Origin: Anaerolineales bacterium
Lineage (GTDB): Bacteria > Chloroflexota > Anaerolineae > Anaerolineales > UBA6663
DNA length: 64,000 nt
Assembly: GCA_020850595.1 (NCBI GenBank)
Contig: JADZEK010000081.1
Coordinates: 1 to 64,000, forward strand
Direction of reading: 5' to 3'
Shown here: piece by piece, positions 54,428 to 62,724 of the stretch
Layout: each line of letters opens with the position of its first letter
Numbering within the stretch: the first letter of the stretch is position 1
Notes under the pieces: model-generated
The model's input: only the letters and a program-made list of their open reading frames with translations
Databases searched by the model: none
Told to the model about the DNA's origin: nothing
Program-made: the position numbers and the translations under genes

Positions 54428-55771
54428 ATGCCGATCTCATCTGAGCGTCGCGGCCATCCGGTCTTCGCCTGGCTCCTGGCCGCGGCGGGGCTGCTGCTGG
54501 CTCTGGCCGTGTCGGCGCTGCCGCCGCGCGCGGCCCAGGCTGCGCCGCCGCCGCAAGCCGCCACCCCGCCCGCCGCCGGCGACGTAATCGCGATCTCCTC
54601 TGATCAGCAATGTCTCGACTGCCACACCGCGCCCGACCAGACCATGCCGCTGGCGAACGGCGAGACGCTCTACGTGACTATGGATCAGGCTCAGTTCGCC
54701 GCCTCGGCCCACGGCCAGGCCGACGTAGCCTGCCGCGACTGCCACACCGAGATCACCCAATACCCGCACGAGGCGCTGGCCGCCCAATCGCTGCGGCAAG
54801 TGACGATTGAGAAATCGGCCACCTGCCAGGAATGCCACCAAGACCAGGCCGCCCGCGTGGCCGACAGCATCCACGCCCAGTTGCGCGCCGACGGCAACGA
54901 AGATGCCGCCACTTGCGCCGACTGCCACAACCCGCACTACCAGGTCAAGGTCGAGCCGCGCGCGCGCATCCCCGCCACCTGCGGCCGCTGTCACAGCGGC
55001 ATTGAGCAAGAGTATCGCCTGAGCGTGCACGGCGCGCCGGTCTACGCCAACACCAACGCCGATACGCCCCTGTGCATTGACTGCCACGGCGTGCACACCA
55101 TTCAAGACCCGCGCACCGCGCAGTTCCTCGACAAAAGCCCGCAACTGTGCGCGCGCTGCCACGCCGACCCAGAACGCATGGCCCCCTACGACCTGAACAC
55201 CAACGTGCTCTCCACCTACGTGGCCGACTTCCATGGCACCACCACGACCCTGTTCGAGGCGCAGGCCCCCGACCAACTGCCCAACACGCCGTTGTGCATT
55301 GACTGCCACGGCATCCACAACATCAAGGCGGTCACCGACGCCGAGTCGAGCGTCATCAAGGAAAACCTGCTCACCACCTGCCAGAAGTGCCACCCCGACG
55401 CCACGCAGAACTTCTCGGGCGCCTGGCTGAGCCACTACACGCCCTCGCCTGAGCACAATTCGCTAGTCTACTATGTGGGCTTGTTCTACAGCGTGTTTGT
55501 GCCCGTCACGGTCGCCGGCATGAGCGTCTACGTCGTCACCGACGCGGGCCGGCAGCTCATCCGCCGCCGCCAGAAAGGCGCCGGCCCGGTCCACCCGCCG
55601 ACTGACAGCGGGTCGGGCAGCCGGCCCCCGGCCGCGCCGCCGCCCCAGCCCGAACCTCCCGTCCCCGCGCCCGAAAGCGCCGCGCCACCCGAAAGCGCCG
55701 CGCCGGAGGTGCCCGAACCTGCCGCCACGCCGGAACCACCCGCGCCCGCCGCGCCCGAGGGAGACCACTAA
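54428..55771 (+). CDS. Nonaheme c-type cytochrome, membrane-anchored
   Basis: 447 residues from ATG 54428, with AAGGAG ten bases upstream. Signal peptide (1-39), then nine CXXCH motifs between about residues 62 and 322: CLDCH, CRDCH, CQECH, CADCH, CGRCH, CIDCH, CARCH, CIDCH, CQKCH. Extra His residues ('NPHYQVK', 'GVHTIQD', 'GIHNIKA') can be distal ligands for bis-His hemes. A transmembrane helix follows (about 340-370), then a Pro/Glu/Ala-rich cytoplasmic tail. The next gene, a cytochrome b, starts within its stop codon (TAATG). Likely accepts electrons from the b-type subunit outside the membrane. Final partner unknown. Confidence 0.9.
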   Translation: MPISSERRGHPVFAWLLAAAGLLLALAVSALPPRAAQAAPPPQAATPPAAGDVIAISSDQQCLDCHTAPDQTMPLANGETLYVTMDQAQFAASAHGQADVACRDCHTEITQYPHEALAAQSLRQVTIEKSATCQECHQDQAARVADSIHAQLRADGNEDAATCADCHNPHYQVKVEPRARIPATCGRCHSGIEQEYRLSVHGAPVYANTNADTPLCIDCHGVHTIQDPRTAQFLDKSPQLCARCHADPERMAPYDLNTNVLSTYVADFHGTTTTLFEAQAPDQLPNTPLCIDCHGIHNIKAVTDAESSVIKENLLTTCQKCHPDATQNFSGAWLSHYTPSPEHNSLVYYVGLFYSVFVPVTVAGMSVYVVTDAGRQLIRRRQKGAGPVHPPTDSGSGSRPPAAPPPQPEPPVPAPESAAPPESAAPEVPEPAATPEPPAPAAPEGDH

Positions 55772-56931
55772 TGGCCGCCAAGACCACCCCCGCGCGCACT
55801 TACCAGCGCTTCTCGCTCGGCCAGCGTCTCGAGCACCTGCTCACGCTCACATCCTTCGTGGTGCTGGCCGTCACCGGCCTGCCGCAGAAATACGCCGGCG
55901 CCGAATGGGCTCAGACTATGATCGCGCTCATGGGCGGTATCCAGAGCGTGCGCATCATCCACCGCGTAGCCGCCACCGTGCTCATGCTCGAGGTGGTCAA
56001 CCACCTGTTCATGCTGGGCTATCGGCTGATCGTGCGGCGCGTGCGGCTGACCATGCTGCCCGGCCTGAACGATGCCAAGGAGGGCCTGGGCGCTTTCCTC
56101 TACAACCTGGGCCTGCGCCGCCGGCCGCCCCAGGCCGGGCGCTTCACCTTCGGCGAGAAGTTTGAATACTGGGCGCTGGTCTGGGGCACGTTGGTGATGA
56201 TCATCACCGGCTTCATGCTCTGGAACCCCATCGCCACCACCCGGCTGCTGCCCGGCCAGTTTATCCCGGCGGCCAAGGCCGCGCACGGCGGCGAAGCCCT
56301 GCTGGCGGTGCTGGCCATCATCATCTGGCACATGTATCACGTGCATCTGCGCACGTTCAACAAGAGCATGTTCACCGGCAAGCTGAGCGAGCACGAGATG
56401 CTCGAAGAGCACCCCCGCGAGCTGGCCGACATTAAGGCCGGGCTGGCTGACCGCGCGCCAGACCCGGCGCAACTTCGCCGCCGCCAGCAGCGCTATTTGC
56501 CGATTGCCGGCCTGCTGGCCGCAGGCCTGCTCTTCACCATCTACCAGTTCGTCACCTTCGAACAGACGGCGCTGGCCACCGTGGAGCGCGGCGAGCCGCA
56601 AGAGGCTTTCCTGCCGCTCACGCCCACGCCGCTGCCCACCGCGCGCCCCACGGCTACCCCCATTGCCCTCGACCCGGTGTGGGAGGACAACTTGGCCCTG
56701 GTCTTCAGCCAGGAGTGCGTCAGTTGTCACGGCGGCGCGGGCGGCCTGTACCTGGACTCGTACGCCGCGGCCATGGCCGGCGGGCGCGCTGGGGCCGTGA
56801 TCGTCCCCGGCGACCCGGAAGGCAGCTCGATCCTGACCAAGATCAGCGCCAACAAGCACCCCGGCCAGCTCACAGAGTTTGAACTGCAAGTGCTCACGGA
56901 GTGGATCGCGGCCGGAGCGCCGGAGCGCTAG
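55771..56931 (+). CDS. Cytochrome b (b561/Ni-hydrogenase type) fused to a monoheme c domain
   Basis: 386 residues. N-terminal four-helix cytochrome b with probable heme ligands in 'RLEHLLTLTSFVVLAVTG', 'IIHRVAATVLMLEVVNHLF' and 'LAIIIWHMYHVHLR', as in the gamma subunits of formate dehydrogenase and hydrogenase. A fifth helix (about 245-265), a Thr/Pro linker 'PLTPTPLPTARPTATPIA', and a C-terminal cytochrome c domain with 'CVSCHGGAGGLYLDSYAAAM' and a late Met/Leu region. Predicted role: quinol:cytochrome c electron transfer, feeding the nonaheme protein. Start overlaps the previous stop by one base. Confidence 0.88.
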   Translation: MAAKTTPARTYQRFSLGQRLEHLLTLTSFVVLAVTGLPQKYAGAEWAQTMIALMGGIQSVRIIHRVAATVLMLEVVNHLFMLGYRLIVRRVRLTMLPGLNDAKEGLGAFLYNLGLRRRPPQAGRFTFGEKFEYWALVWGTLVMIITGFMLWNPIATTRLLPGQFIPAAKAAHGGEALLAVLAIIIWHMYHVHLRTFNKSMFTGKLSEHEMLEEHPRELADIKAGLADRAPDPAQLRRRQQRYLPIAGLLAAGLLFTIYQFVTFEQTALATVERGEPQEAFLPLTPTPLPTARPTATPIALDPVWEDNLALVFSQECVSCHGGAGGLYLDSYAAAMAGGRAGAVIVPGDPEGSSILTKISANKHPGQLTEFELQVLTEWIAAGAPER

Positions 56932-56945
56932 GCCTCGAGGATGGC

Positions 56946-58472
56946 ATGGACCAGCCGCAGGTGGTTCCGCTCTGGCGCCCGCGCCGCCCCCTGGCCCCTC
57001 GGGTGGGCGCCGCCCTGCGCGTCTTCTTCCGGCACAACCTGCGCGCCCGCGTGGCCCTGGGCCTGGGCCTGCCCATCTTCCTGACGCTCACGCTGCTTTC
57101 GCTGGCCCACTACTGGCGCGAACGCCACCTACTGACCGACCAAGCCCAGCTCACCGCCACCCAGATCAGCCAGGTGGTGCTGGGCAGCCTGCGCCAGAGC
57201 ATGTTGGCTAATCACCCGACGCTGATGGACGCGGTGCTGGCCGACATCACCGCCCGCGACACCATCGAGCGCGCCCAAATTATGGACTCGGACGGCCGCG
57301 TGCTGGTAGACAGCGGCCTCGCCCGCCCGGGGGTCGTGCAGTCGGTGACCGAGCCGGGCTGCACCGCCTGTCACCGCGCCGCCCCTGGCCAGCGCCCCGC
57401 CGCCGTCGTTGTCAACAGTGATGCCCACGCCCTGCGCGTGGCCGTGCCCATTAATAACGAACCGGAGTGCGCCGCCTGCCACCCCGCCGCGGCCGTGCAC
57501 CTGGGCGTGCTGTTGGTGGATGTGCCCATGCGCATCCTGTGGCCTCACGCCGTGCAAAGCCTGCAAATTGACCTGGCCATCTCGGCCGGCATCACGCTGG
57601 TTGCGACCGTCGGACTCTATGGGCTGCTGCATCGGCTGGTGGTGCGGCGGGTAGAGGCCTTCCGCCGCCCGCTGGCCGCTTACGCCGCCGGCGACTTCGG
57701 CGTGCGCCTGCCCACGGGCGGGGCCGCCGCCGACGAGCTAGACGAACTGGCCGTCAGCTTCAACCGCCTGGCCGACCAGCTCGCCCGCCAGGCCCAGGCC
57801 GCCACCGCCCGCGCCGAGCTGCGCCAGCGCGCCATCGTGGAAGAGCGCGAGCGCATTGCCCGCGAACTGCACGACGGCCTGGCGCAGGTGCTCGGCTACG
57901 TGCACACCAAAGCCACCGCCGTGCGCCTGCTGCTGGCTCGCCAGCAGCTCCCCGCGGCCGAAACGCAGTTGGCCCAGTTGGAGGCGGCGGCCCGCGGCCT
58001 GTTTGTGGACGTGCGGGAGGCCATCCTGGGCCTGCGCCTGACCAGCCGCCGCGACGAGCGCCTGAGCGCGCTGCTGCAAGCGTACGCCGCGCACTTCAGC
58101 TCCTTGAGCGACCTGCCCGTCAGCGTGGAGCTTTCGCCCTCGGTCGGCCAACTGGCGCTGCCGCCCGAGACCGAAGTGCAGTTGCTGCGCATTGTGCAAG
58201 AGGCGCTCACCAATGTGCGCAAGCACGCCCAGGCCACGGCCGTTCAGGTGGTGGTGCGCAACAGCGGCCTCGTGCTGGAGGTCACCATCCGCGACAACGG
58301 GGTGGGTTTTCACCTCGACCGCGACGGGCACGGCGGCGGCGGCCGGCCGCATTTTGGCCTGGCGACGATGCGCGAGCGCGCCGAGGCCATCGGCGCGGAG
58401 TTTCACCTTGCGGCTCGCCCCGGCCAGGGCGCCTGCGTGTCGGTGCGCCTGCCGTTAGACAAGCCGGCCTGA
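56946..58472 (+). CDS. NarL-type sensor histidine kinase with two external heme c motifs
   Basis: 508 residues from ATG 56946 (GAGG five bases upstream). TM1 about 36-57, external sensor domain to about 200, TM2 about 203-225, HAMP-like segment, HisKA_3 dimerisation box 'ERIARELHDGLAQVLGYV' with phospho-His309, and ATPase marks 'QEALTNVRKHAQA', 'IRDNGVGFHLD' and 'GLATMRERAEAIGA'. The sensor domain has two CXXCH motifs, 'GCTACHRAAPG' and 'ECAACHPAAAVH' (about 139 and 175), so it probably binds two c-type hemes and senses redox state, oxygen or nitric oxide. Response regulator gene follows directly. Confidence 0.92.
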   Translation: MDQPQVVPLWRPRRPLAPRVGAALRVFFRHNLRARVALGLGLPIFLTLTLLSLAHYWRERHLLTDQAQLTATQISQVVLGSLRQSMLANHPTLMDAVLADITARDTIERAQIMDSDGRVLVDSGLARPGVVQSVTEPGCTACHRAAPGQRPAAVVVNSDAHALRVAVPINNEPECAACHPAAAVHLGVLLVDVPMRILWPHAVQSLQIDLAISAGITLVATVGLYGLLHRLVVRRVEAFRRPLAAYAAGDFGVRLPTGGAAADELDELAVSFNRLADQLARQAQAATARAELRQRAIVEERERIARELHDGLAQVLGYVHTKATAVRLLLARQQLPAAETQLAQLEAAARGLFVDVREAILGLRLTSRRDERLSALLQAYAAHFSSLSDLPVSVELSPSVGQLALPPETEVQLLRIVQEALTNVRKHAQATAVQVVVRNSGLVLEVTIRDNGVGFHLDRDGHGGGGRPHFGLATMRERAEAIGAEFHLAARPGQGACVSVRLPLDKPA

Positions 58473-58474
58473 CC

Positions 58475-59119
58475 ATGCGCATCCTGGTGGCTGACGATCA
58501 CTCCCTCTTCCGCGACGGCCTGGTGAGCCTGCTGGAGGCGGCCGGGTTCGAGGTGGTGGGGCAGGTGGGCGACGGCGGCGCGGCCGTGGAAGCCGCCCTG
58601 CGCCTGCGCCCTGACGTGGTGCTGCTCGACCTGACCATGCCGGTCCTCACCGGGCTGGAGGCGCTGATTCGCATCCGCGCCGCGTGGCCCGAGGCCAAAG
58701 TCGTCATGCTCACCGCCAGCGACGGCGACGACAGCTTGTTCAAGGCCAGCGAGGCCGGGGCCAGCGGCTACCTGCTCAAGAGCCTCAAGTCCGACGAGTT
58801 TCTAGAGATGCTGCTCGGGCTGGAACACGGCGAGGCGGCCATGACGCGCCAGACCACCGCGCGCCTGCTGGCCGGCCTCACCCGCGCTGCGCGCGCGCCA
58901 GCGGCCGAAACCCTCACCCCGCAAGAGACCCGCCTCATCCAATATCTGGCCGAGGGGCTGAGCAACAAAGCCATTGCCCAAGCCATGGCCGTGAGTGAGA
59001 ATACGGTTAAATATCACCTCAAGAACATCCTGCAGAAGCTCGGCCTGCACAACCGCACCGAAGCCGCGGCCTATGCCATCCGCGCCGGGCTGCGCCCGCC
59101 GCCCCCCTCCGCGGCCTAG
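58475..59119 (+). CDS. NarL/FixJ-family response regulator
   Basis: 214 residues. Receiver domain with acidic pair 'VADDHSLFRDGL', phospho-acceptor Asp about 52 in 'VVLLDLTMPVLTGLEAL', Thr 'VVMLTASDGDD' and Lys 'GYLLKSLKSDE'. LuxR-type DNA-binding domain 'LTPQETRLIQYLAEGLSNKA' and 'SENTVKYHLKNILQKLGLHN'. Partner of the diheme kinase two bases upstream. A cluster of CTACCC repeats lies just downstream (59176-59226), upstream of the decaheme unit. Confidence 0.93.
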   Translation: MRILVADDHSLFRDGLVSLLEAAGFEVVGQVGDGGAAVEAALRLRPDVVLLDLTMPVLTGLEALIRIRAAWPEAKVVMLTASDGDDSLFKASEAGASGYLLKSLKSDEFLEMLLGLEHGEAAMTRQTTARLLAGLTRAARAPAAETLTPQETRLIQYLAEGLSNKAIAQAMAVSENTVKYHLKNILQKLGLHNRTEAAAYAIRAGLRPPPPSAA

Positions 59120-59175
59120 CGCACCCCGGCCCGGCTGCGCGCCGCGCCGCCGGCTGCCCCTGTGCCCTTCGCCGC

Positions 59176-59226
59176 CTACCCGTTTGAGCGCCGGCCTACC
59201 CGCCTGGGTAGGCAACCACCCTACCC
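59176..59226. promoter_or_regulatory. Cluster of CTACCC repeats, candidate regulator site
   Basis: CTACCC occurs at 59176-59181, 59196-59201 and 59221-59226 and inverted (GGGTAG) at 59206-59211; the middle pair makes the palindrome CCTACCC-GCCT-GGGTAGG (59195-59212). It lies between the response regulator gene and the pseudo-receiver/decaheme genes, a suitable place for NarL-type control. Binding is inferred. Confidence 0.45.
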
Positions 59227-59324
59227 CCTCGCGGACTCAGATTTGGACGGGCGGGTATTCCGACCGTTGGTGAACCGCACTATCCTTGACTTGCTTGAAA
59301 GGGGCAAAGGCAGGGATAGTCGGC

Positions 59325-59672
59325 GTGGCTCGGACGGCGTGCGTGATCCTCTCTGGCCGCTCACTCTTCGCGGAAGGCATGGCCACCCGCCTGGGGCAGT
59401 TTCTGCGCCCCGATGAACTGACCAGGGTGGATGCCCGTGACCCCCACGCCCTGCAAGCCGTCATCGCCGCCCAGCCGGCCGCGGTGCTGCTCGAAGCCGG
59501 CGATGAAACCGTGACCCAGCTCGACCCGCTGCCCGGCCTGCTGGCCGCGCTGCCCACGCTGCGTATTGTGCAGCTCGACGCGCGCGGCCACGATGTGCAG
59601 GTCATCACCAGCGCGCGGCGCACCGTTGATCAGGCGCAAGACCTGATTGCTATCTTGAAGGCGAACCCATGA
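59325..59672 (+). CDS. Receiver-like protein without phospho-acceptor Asp
   Basis: 115 residues from GTG 59325 (AGGGA upstream); a TTG at 59286 is the alternative. The opening 'ACVILSGRSLFAEGMATRLG' resembles the first strand and helix of response-regulator receivers. The acceptor strand reads 'AAVLLEAGDET' where receivers have V-L-L-D-x-x-M-P, and the usual acidic pair of strand 1 is missing. The later 'LRIVQLDARGHDVQVITSAR' resembles strand 4-5. It may be a phosphorylation-independent receiver domain interacting with the neighbouring kinase or cytochromes. It lies 89 bases before the decaheme gene. Confidence 0.6.
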   Translation: MARTACVILSGRSLFAEGMATRLGQFLRPDELTRVDARDPHALQAVIAAQPAAVLLEAGDETVTQLDPLPGLLAALPTLRIVQLDARGHDVQVITSARRTVDQAQDLIAILKANP

Positions 59673-59761
59673 CCACCCACCGCCAAGGAGGCTGCTCCCA
59701 CCGACGCTCAACGCCGCCCCACGCGACCACCATGCGTGTTTCCACACGAGGAGAGCAAGAT

Positions 59762-61942
59762 ATGAAGAAGCGCATAGCCGCCGCCGCGGCGCTGCTGGGC
59801 CTGGCCCTGCTGCTGGCTGCCTGCGGGGCGAACCCCACCACCGTGCCCACCCCGGTCATTCAGGAAATCATCGTGACTGTGGAAGTGCCAGTGGAGCAAA
59901 CGCAGATCGTGGAAGTGCCCGTCACCGTCGAGCCGGCGGTGAACATCCCCTTTGAAGCGCAGTGGGCCGGCTCGGCGCACGCCGATGCCGCCGCCGAAGC
60001 CTTCATGCACTGGAACACGGAAGACCCGGCCGAAGTGCCCGCCGGCTGCGCCAAGTGCCACACCACCAGCGGCTACCGCGATTTCGTGGGCGCCGACGGC
60101 AGTGCGCCCGGCGCGGTGGACGGCCCGGCCGCCATCGGCCAGGTTATCACCTGCGAGGCGTGCCACAACGACGCCACCCAGGCCATGACCAGCGTCACCT
60201 TCCCCTCCGGGGCGGAGATCACCAACCTTGGCCCGGAAGCGCGCTGCATGCAGTGCCACCAGGGCCGCGCCTCCGGCCTGAGCGTGGAAGAGGCCATCAG
60301 CCAGGCCGGCCTGACCGACGATGACACCGTCAGCGCCGACCTGGGCTTCACCAACATCCACTACTTCGCCGCGGCGGTCAGCCGCTACGGCACGCAGGTC
60401 AAAGGCGGCTACGAGTATGCCGAGCAGACCTACGACGTGCTCTTTGAACACGTGGACGGTCTGAGCGCCTGCACCGACTGCCACAACGCGCACACGCTCG
60501 AGTTGCAGCTCGACAAGTGCGCGGCCTGCCACGCCGTGGGTAACGCCGAAGACGTGCGCAACATCCGCATGAACGGCTCGCTGGTAGACTATGACGGCGA
60601 CGGCGACCTGGCAGAAGGCATGTACTACGAACTGGAAGGCGTGCGCGCCAAGCTCTTCGCCGGCATGCAGGCCTATGCCTCCGAAGTCTCCGGCGTGGCG
60701 CTGGTGTACGACACGGCCGCTTACCCATACTTCTTCATTGACACCAACGCCAACGGCGCGCTCGACGACGGCGAAAACAACTTCGGGAATGCCTTTACCG
60801 GCTGGACCGGCCGCCTGGCGAAGGCCGCCTACAACTACCAGACCTCGCTGAAAGACCCTGGCGCGTACGCGCACGGCGGCAAATACATCATCGAACTGCT
60901 GTACGACTCGCTGACCGACCTGAACAGCGTGCTGGCCGCGCCGGTGGACATGACCGGCATGCACCGCATTGACGCCGGCCACTTCGCCGGCTCGACCGAA
61001 CCTTTCCGCCACTGGGACACCGAAGACCCGGCGGAAGTGCCTGGCGCCTGCGCCAAGTGTCACTCGGCCGACGGCCTGCCGACTTTCTTGAAAAACGGCG
61101 CCACCATCGCCGTGCCGCCCAGCAACGGTTTCCAGTGCTCCACCTGCCACAACGACCTGACCACGTTCACCCGCTACCCGGTGGACAGCGTCCGGTTCCC
61201 CAGCGGTGCCACGGTGACCTTCGGCGAAGGCGCCGAAGCGAACCTGTGCATCAACTGCCACCAGGGGCGTGAGTCAACAGTTAGCGTCAACAACGCCATT
61301 CGCACCGCGGGCGTGGGCAATGACGAAGTCAGCGAAGCGCTGCGCTTCCGCAACGTCCACTACTTCGCCGCCGGCGCCACGCTCTTCGGCACGGAGGTCA
61401 AGGGCGCCTACGAATTCGACGGCCAGGAATACCTGGGCCTGAACACCCACGGCGACCTAGGCCCGGCCGATTGCGTCAGTTGTCACGAGACGCACGCGCT
61501 CGAAGTGCAGGTGGAAGCCTGCACGCAGTGCCACAAGACCGTCACGACGGTGGCAGACCTGCGGACCATCCGAATGTCAGACGTGGATTACGACGGCGAC
61601 GGCGATGTGACCGAGGGCCTCGCCAGCGAAATCGGCGCGCTGCAAGACGCGCTGCTGGCGAGCCTGCAAGCCTACGCCGTCGACAAGGGCGGTGTGGCTC
61701 TGGCGTATAGCCCGACGGCCTACCCCTACTTCTTCGCCGACGCCAACGCCAACGGCGTCATTGACGAAGGCGAAGGCGGCTACGCTACCTGGACGCCCAG
61801 CCTGCTGCGCGCGGCCTACAACTACCAGTATTCGCAGAAGGACCCCGGAGCGTTTGCCCACAACGGCAAGTACATCCTCCAGGTGCTCTACGACTCACTG
61901 GTCGCAGTCGGCGCGGACGCCTCGGCCTACACCCGGCCCTAG
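59762..61942 (+). CDS. Decaheme c-type cytochrome lipoprotein with internal duplication
   Basis: 726 residues from ATG 59762 (GAGGAG eight bases upstream). Lipobox 'LLLAAC' (Cys about 20), a Val/Thr/Pro linker, then two homologous halves (about 60-395 and 400-720). Each opens with 'HWNTEDPAEVPAGCAKCH' or 'HWDTEDPAEVPGACAKCH', has five CXXCH motifs, and ends in 'GKYIIELLYDSL' or 'GKYILQVLYDSL'. Hemes: CAKCH, CEACH, CMQCH, CTDCH, CAACH; CAKCH, CSTCH, CINCH, CVSCH, CTQCH. Each half also has acidic loops like EF-hands: 'DYDGDGDLAEG', 'DTNANGALDDGE', 'DYDGDGDVTEG', 'DANANGVIDEGE'. Predicted surface electron carrier, perhaps Ca-stabilised. Confidence 0.92.
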   Translation: MKKRIAAAAALLGLALLLAACGANPTTVPTPVIQEIIVTVEVPVEQTQIVEVPVTVEPAVNIPFEAQWAGSAHADAAAEAFMHWNTEDPAEVPAGCAKCHTTSGYRDFVGADGSAPGAVDGPAAIGQVITCEACHNDATQAMTSVTFPSGAEITNLGPEARCMQCHQGRASGLSVEEAISQAGLTDDDTVSADLGFTNIHYFAAAVSRYGTQVKGGYEYAEQTYDVLFEHVDGLSACTDCHNAHTLELQLDKCAACHAVGNAEDVRNIRMNGSLVDYDGDGDLAEGMYYELEGVRAKLFAGMQAYASEVSGVALVYDTAAYPYFFIDTNANGALDDGENNFGNAFTGWTGRLAKAAYNYQTSLKDPGAYAHGGKYIIELLYDSLTDLNSVLAAPVDMTGMHRIDAGHFAGSTEPFRHWDTEDPAEVPGACAKCHSADGLPTFLKNGATIAVPPSNGFQCSTCHNDLTTFTRYPVDSVRFPSGATVTFGEGAEANLCINCHQGRESTVSVNNAIRTAGVGNDEVSEALRFRNVHYFAAGATLFGTEVKGAYEFDGQEYLGLNTHGDLGPADCVSCHETHALEVQVEACTQCHKTVTTVADLRTIRMSDVDYDGDGDVTEGLASEIGALQDALLASLQAYAVDKGGVALAYSPTAYPYFFADANANGVIDEGEGGYATWTPSLLRAAYNYQYSQKDPGAFAHNGKYILQVLYDSLVAVGADASAYTRP

Positions 61943-61973
61943 CGCCGTCCGTTCGCCTCACCTGCCTCAATCA

Positions 61974-62000
61974 GCCGGGCGCCGCAAGGCGCCCGGTTGT
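61974..62000 (+). terminator. Hairpin after the decaheme gene
   Basis: 9-bp GC-rich stem (61975-61983 with 61988-61996, GCAA loop) followed by TTGTG; a moderate terminator between the decaheme gene and the convergent genes. Confidence 0.6.
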
Positions 62001-62071
62001 GCGTTAACCGCCCGGCGGCCGCGATCGCTGAGCGCTGGGCCTCCGAACGACTTTCTGCCGCTGGCGCTCAG

Positions 62072-62428
62072 TTAGCGGCCTATGGGCGCCGGCGTCGCCG
62101 CGGGCCTGGCCGGCAGCGCGGCAAACAACTCGCAGGCCAGGCAGCCCGTGCGCAGGTTGCCCGCCTGATCGCGAAACTGCTGCCAGCACGGGATGTCTGG
62201 GTGCTGCGCCACGCAGCACACCACGAAGCGCTCGGGTGGGCAGGCGTGCACTTCCCAACAGCGCAGCGCGGGCGGTGCGGCGGCGGCTTGCGATCGGCCC
62301 GCTTCGGTCTGCCAGCGCGCATCCAGGCGGCGCATCAGCCAGACCATGCCCGCCAGTGCCAGCGCCGGCGCGCCCAGCCGCAGTCCAAATCCCAGCACCA
62401 CCGACAGCCAGGCCGTTTCCGTGTTCAT
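62072..62428 (-). CDS. Membrane protein with a two-CW-like cysteine motif
   Basis: 118 residues from ATG 62428, overlapping the stop of the 42-residue gene (ATGA). One transmembrane helix (about 8-28), then a cysteine-rich cytoplasmic domain: 'LRCWEVHACPPERFVVCCVA', 'IPCWQQF' and 'TGCLACELFAAL'. The spacing (C-W ... C ... C-W ... C-x-x-C) resembles two-CW domains attached to signalling proteins, perhaps binding a metal or FeS centre. Situated between the multiheme cluster and the second two-component pair. Function unknown. Confidence 0.62.
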   Translation of the reverse strand: MNTETAWLSVVLGFGLRLGAPALALAGMVWLMRRLDARWQTEAGRSQAAAAPPALRCWEVHACPPERFVVCCVAQHPDIPCWQQFRDQAGNLRTGCLACELFAALPARPAATPAPIGR

Positions 62429-62553
62429 CGGCCGGCCTCCAGCCGGCGCTCCAGCAGCGCCTGGACCAGCGTGCCCAGGCACAGCATCAGCGCCAGCGGC
62501 GCCGCCACCCTGAGTGTCAGCCCAATTACCATAGTCAGCGTCACTGCGGTCAT
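62425..62553 (-). CDS. 42-residue small membrane protein
   Basis: ATG 62553 to TGA 62425. GGAGGTG lies 4-5 bases upstream, and the stop overlaps the start of the two-CW-like gene, good evidence of coupled translation. The peptide begins 'MTAVTLTMVIGLTLRVAAPL' and contains one hydrophobic helix ending in a Cys-Leu-Gly turn, then an amphipathic basic end 'ALLERRLEAGR'. No known family. Confidence 0.6.
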   Translation of the reverse strand: MTAVTLTMVIGLTLRVAAPLALMLCLGTLVQALLERRLEAGR

Positions 62554-62724
62554 GCTCACCTCCGGCTCGTCGTTCGATGAGCGGGCAGCTCATCGCTCTG
62601 CCATCAGCATAAGGCGGGCGGCGGGCGGCGGCTATTGGCAGTCAGCCGTATCTTGACGTGGGTGATTCACCCCAGGCGGCATGGGAAAGCGACCAAGGCG
62701 GTGGGGATGACCGGCATGGTCAGC

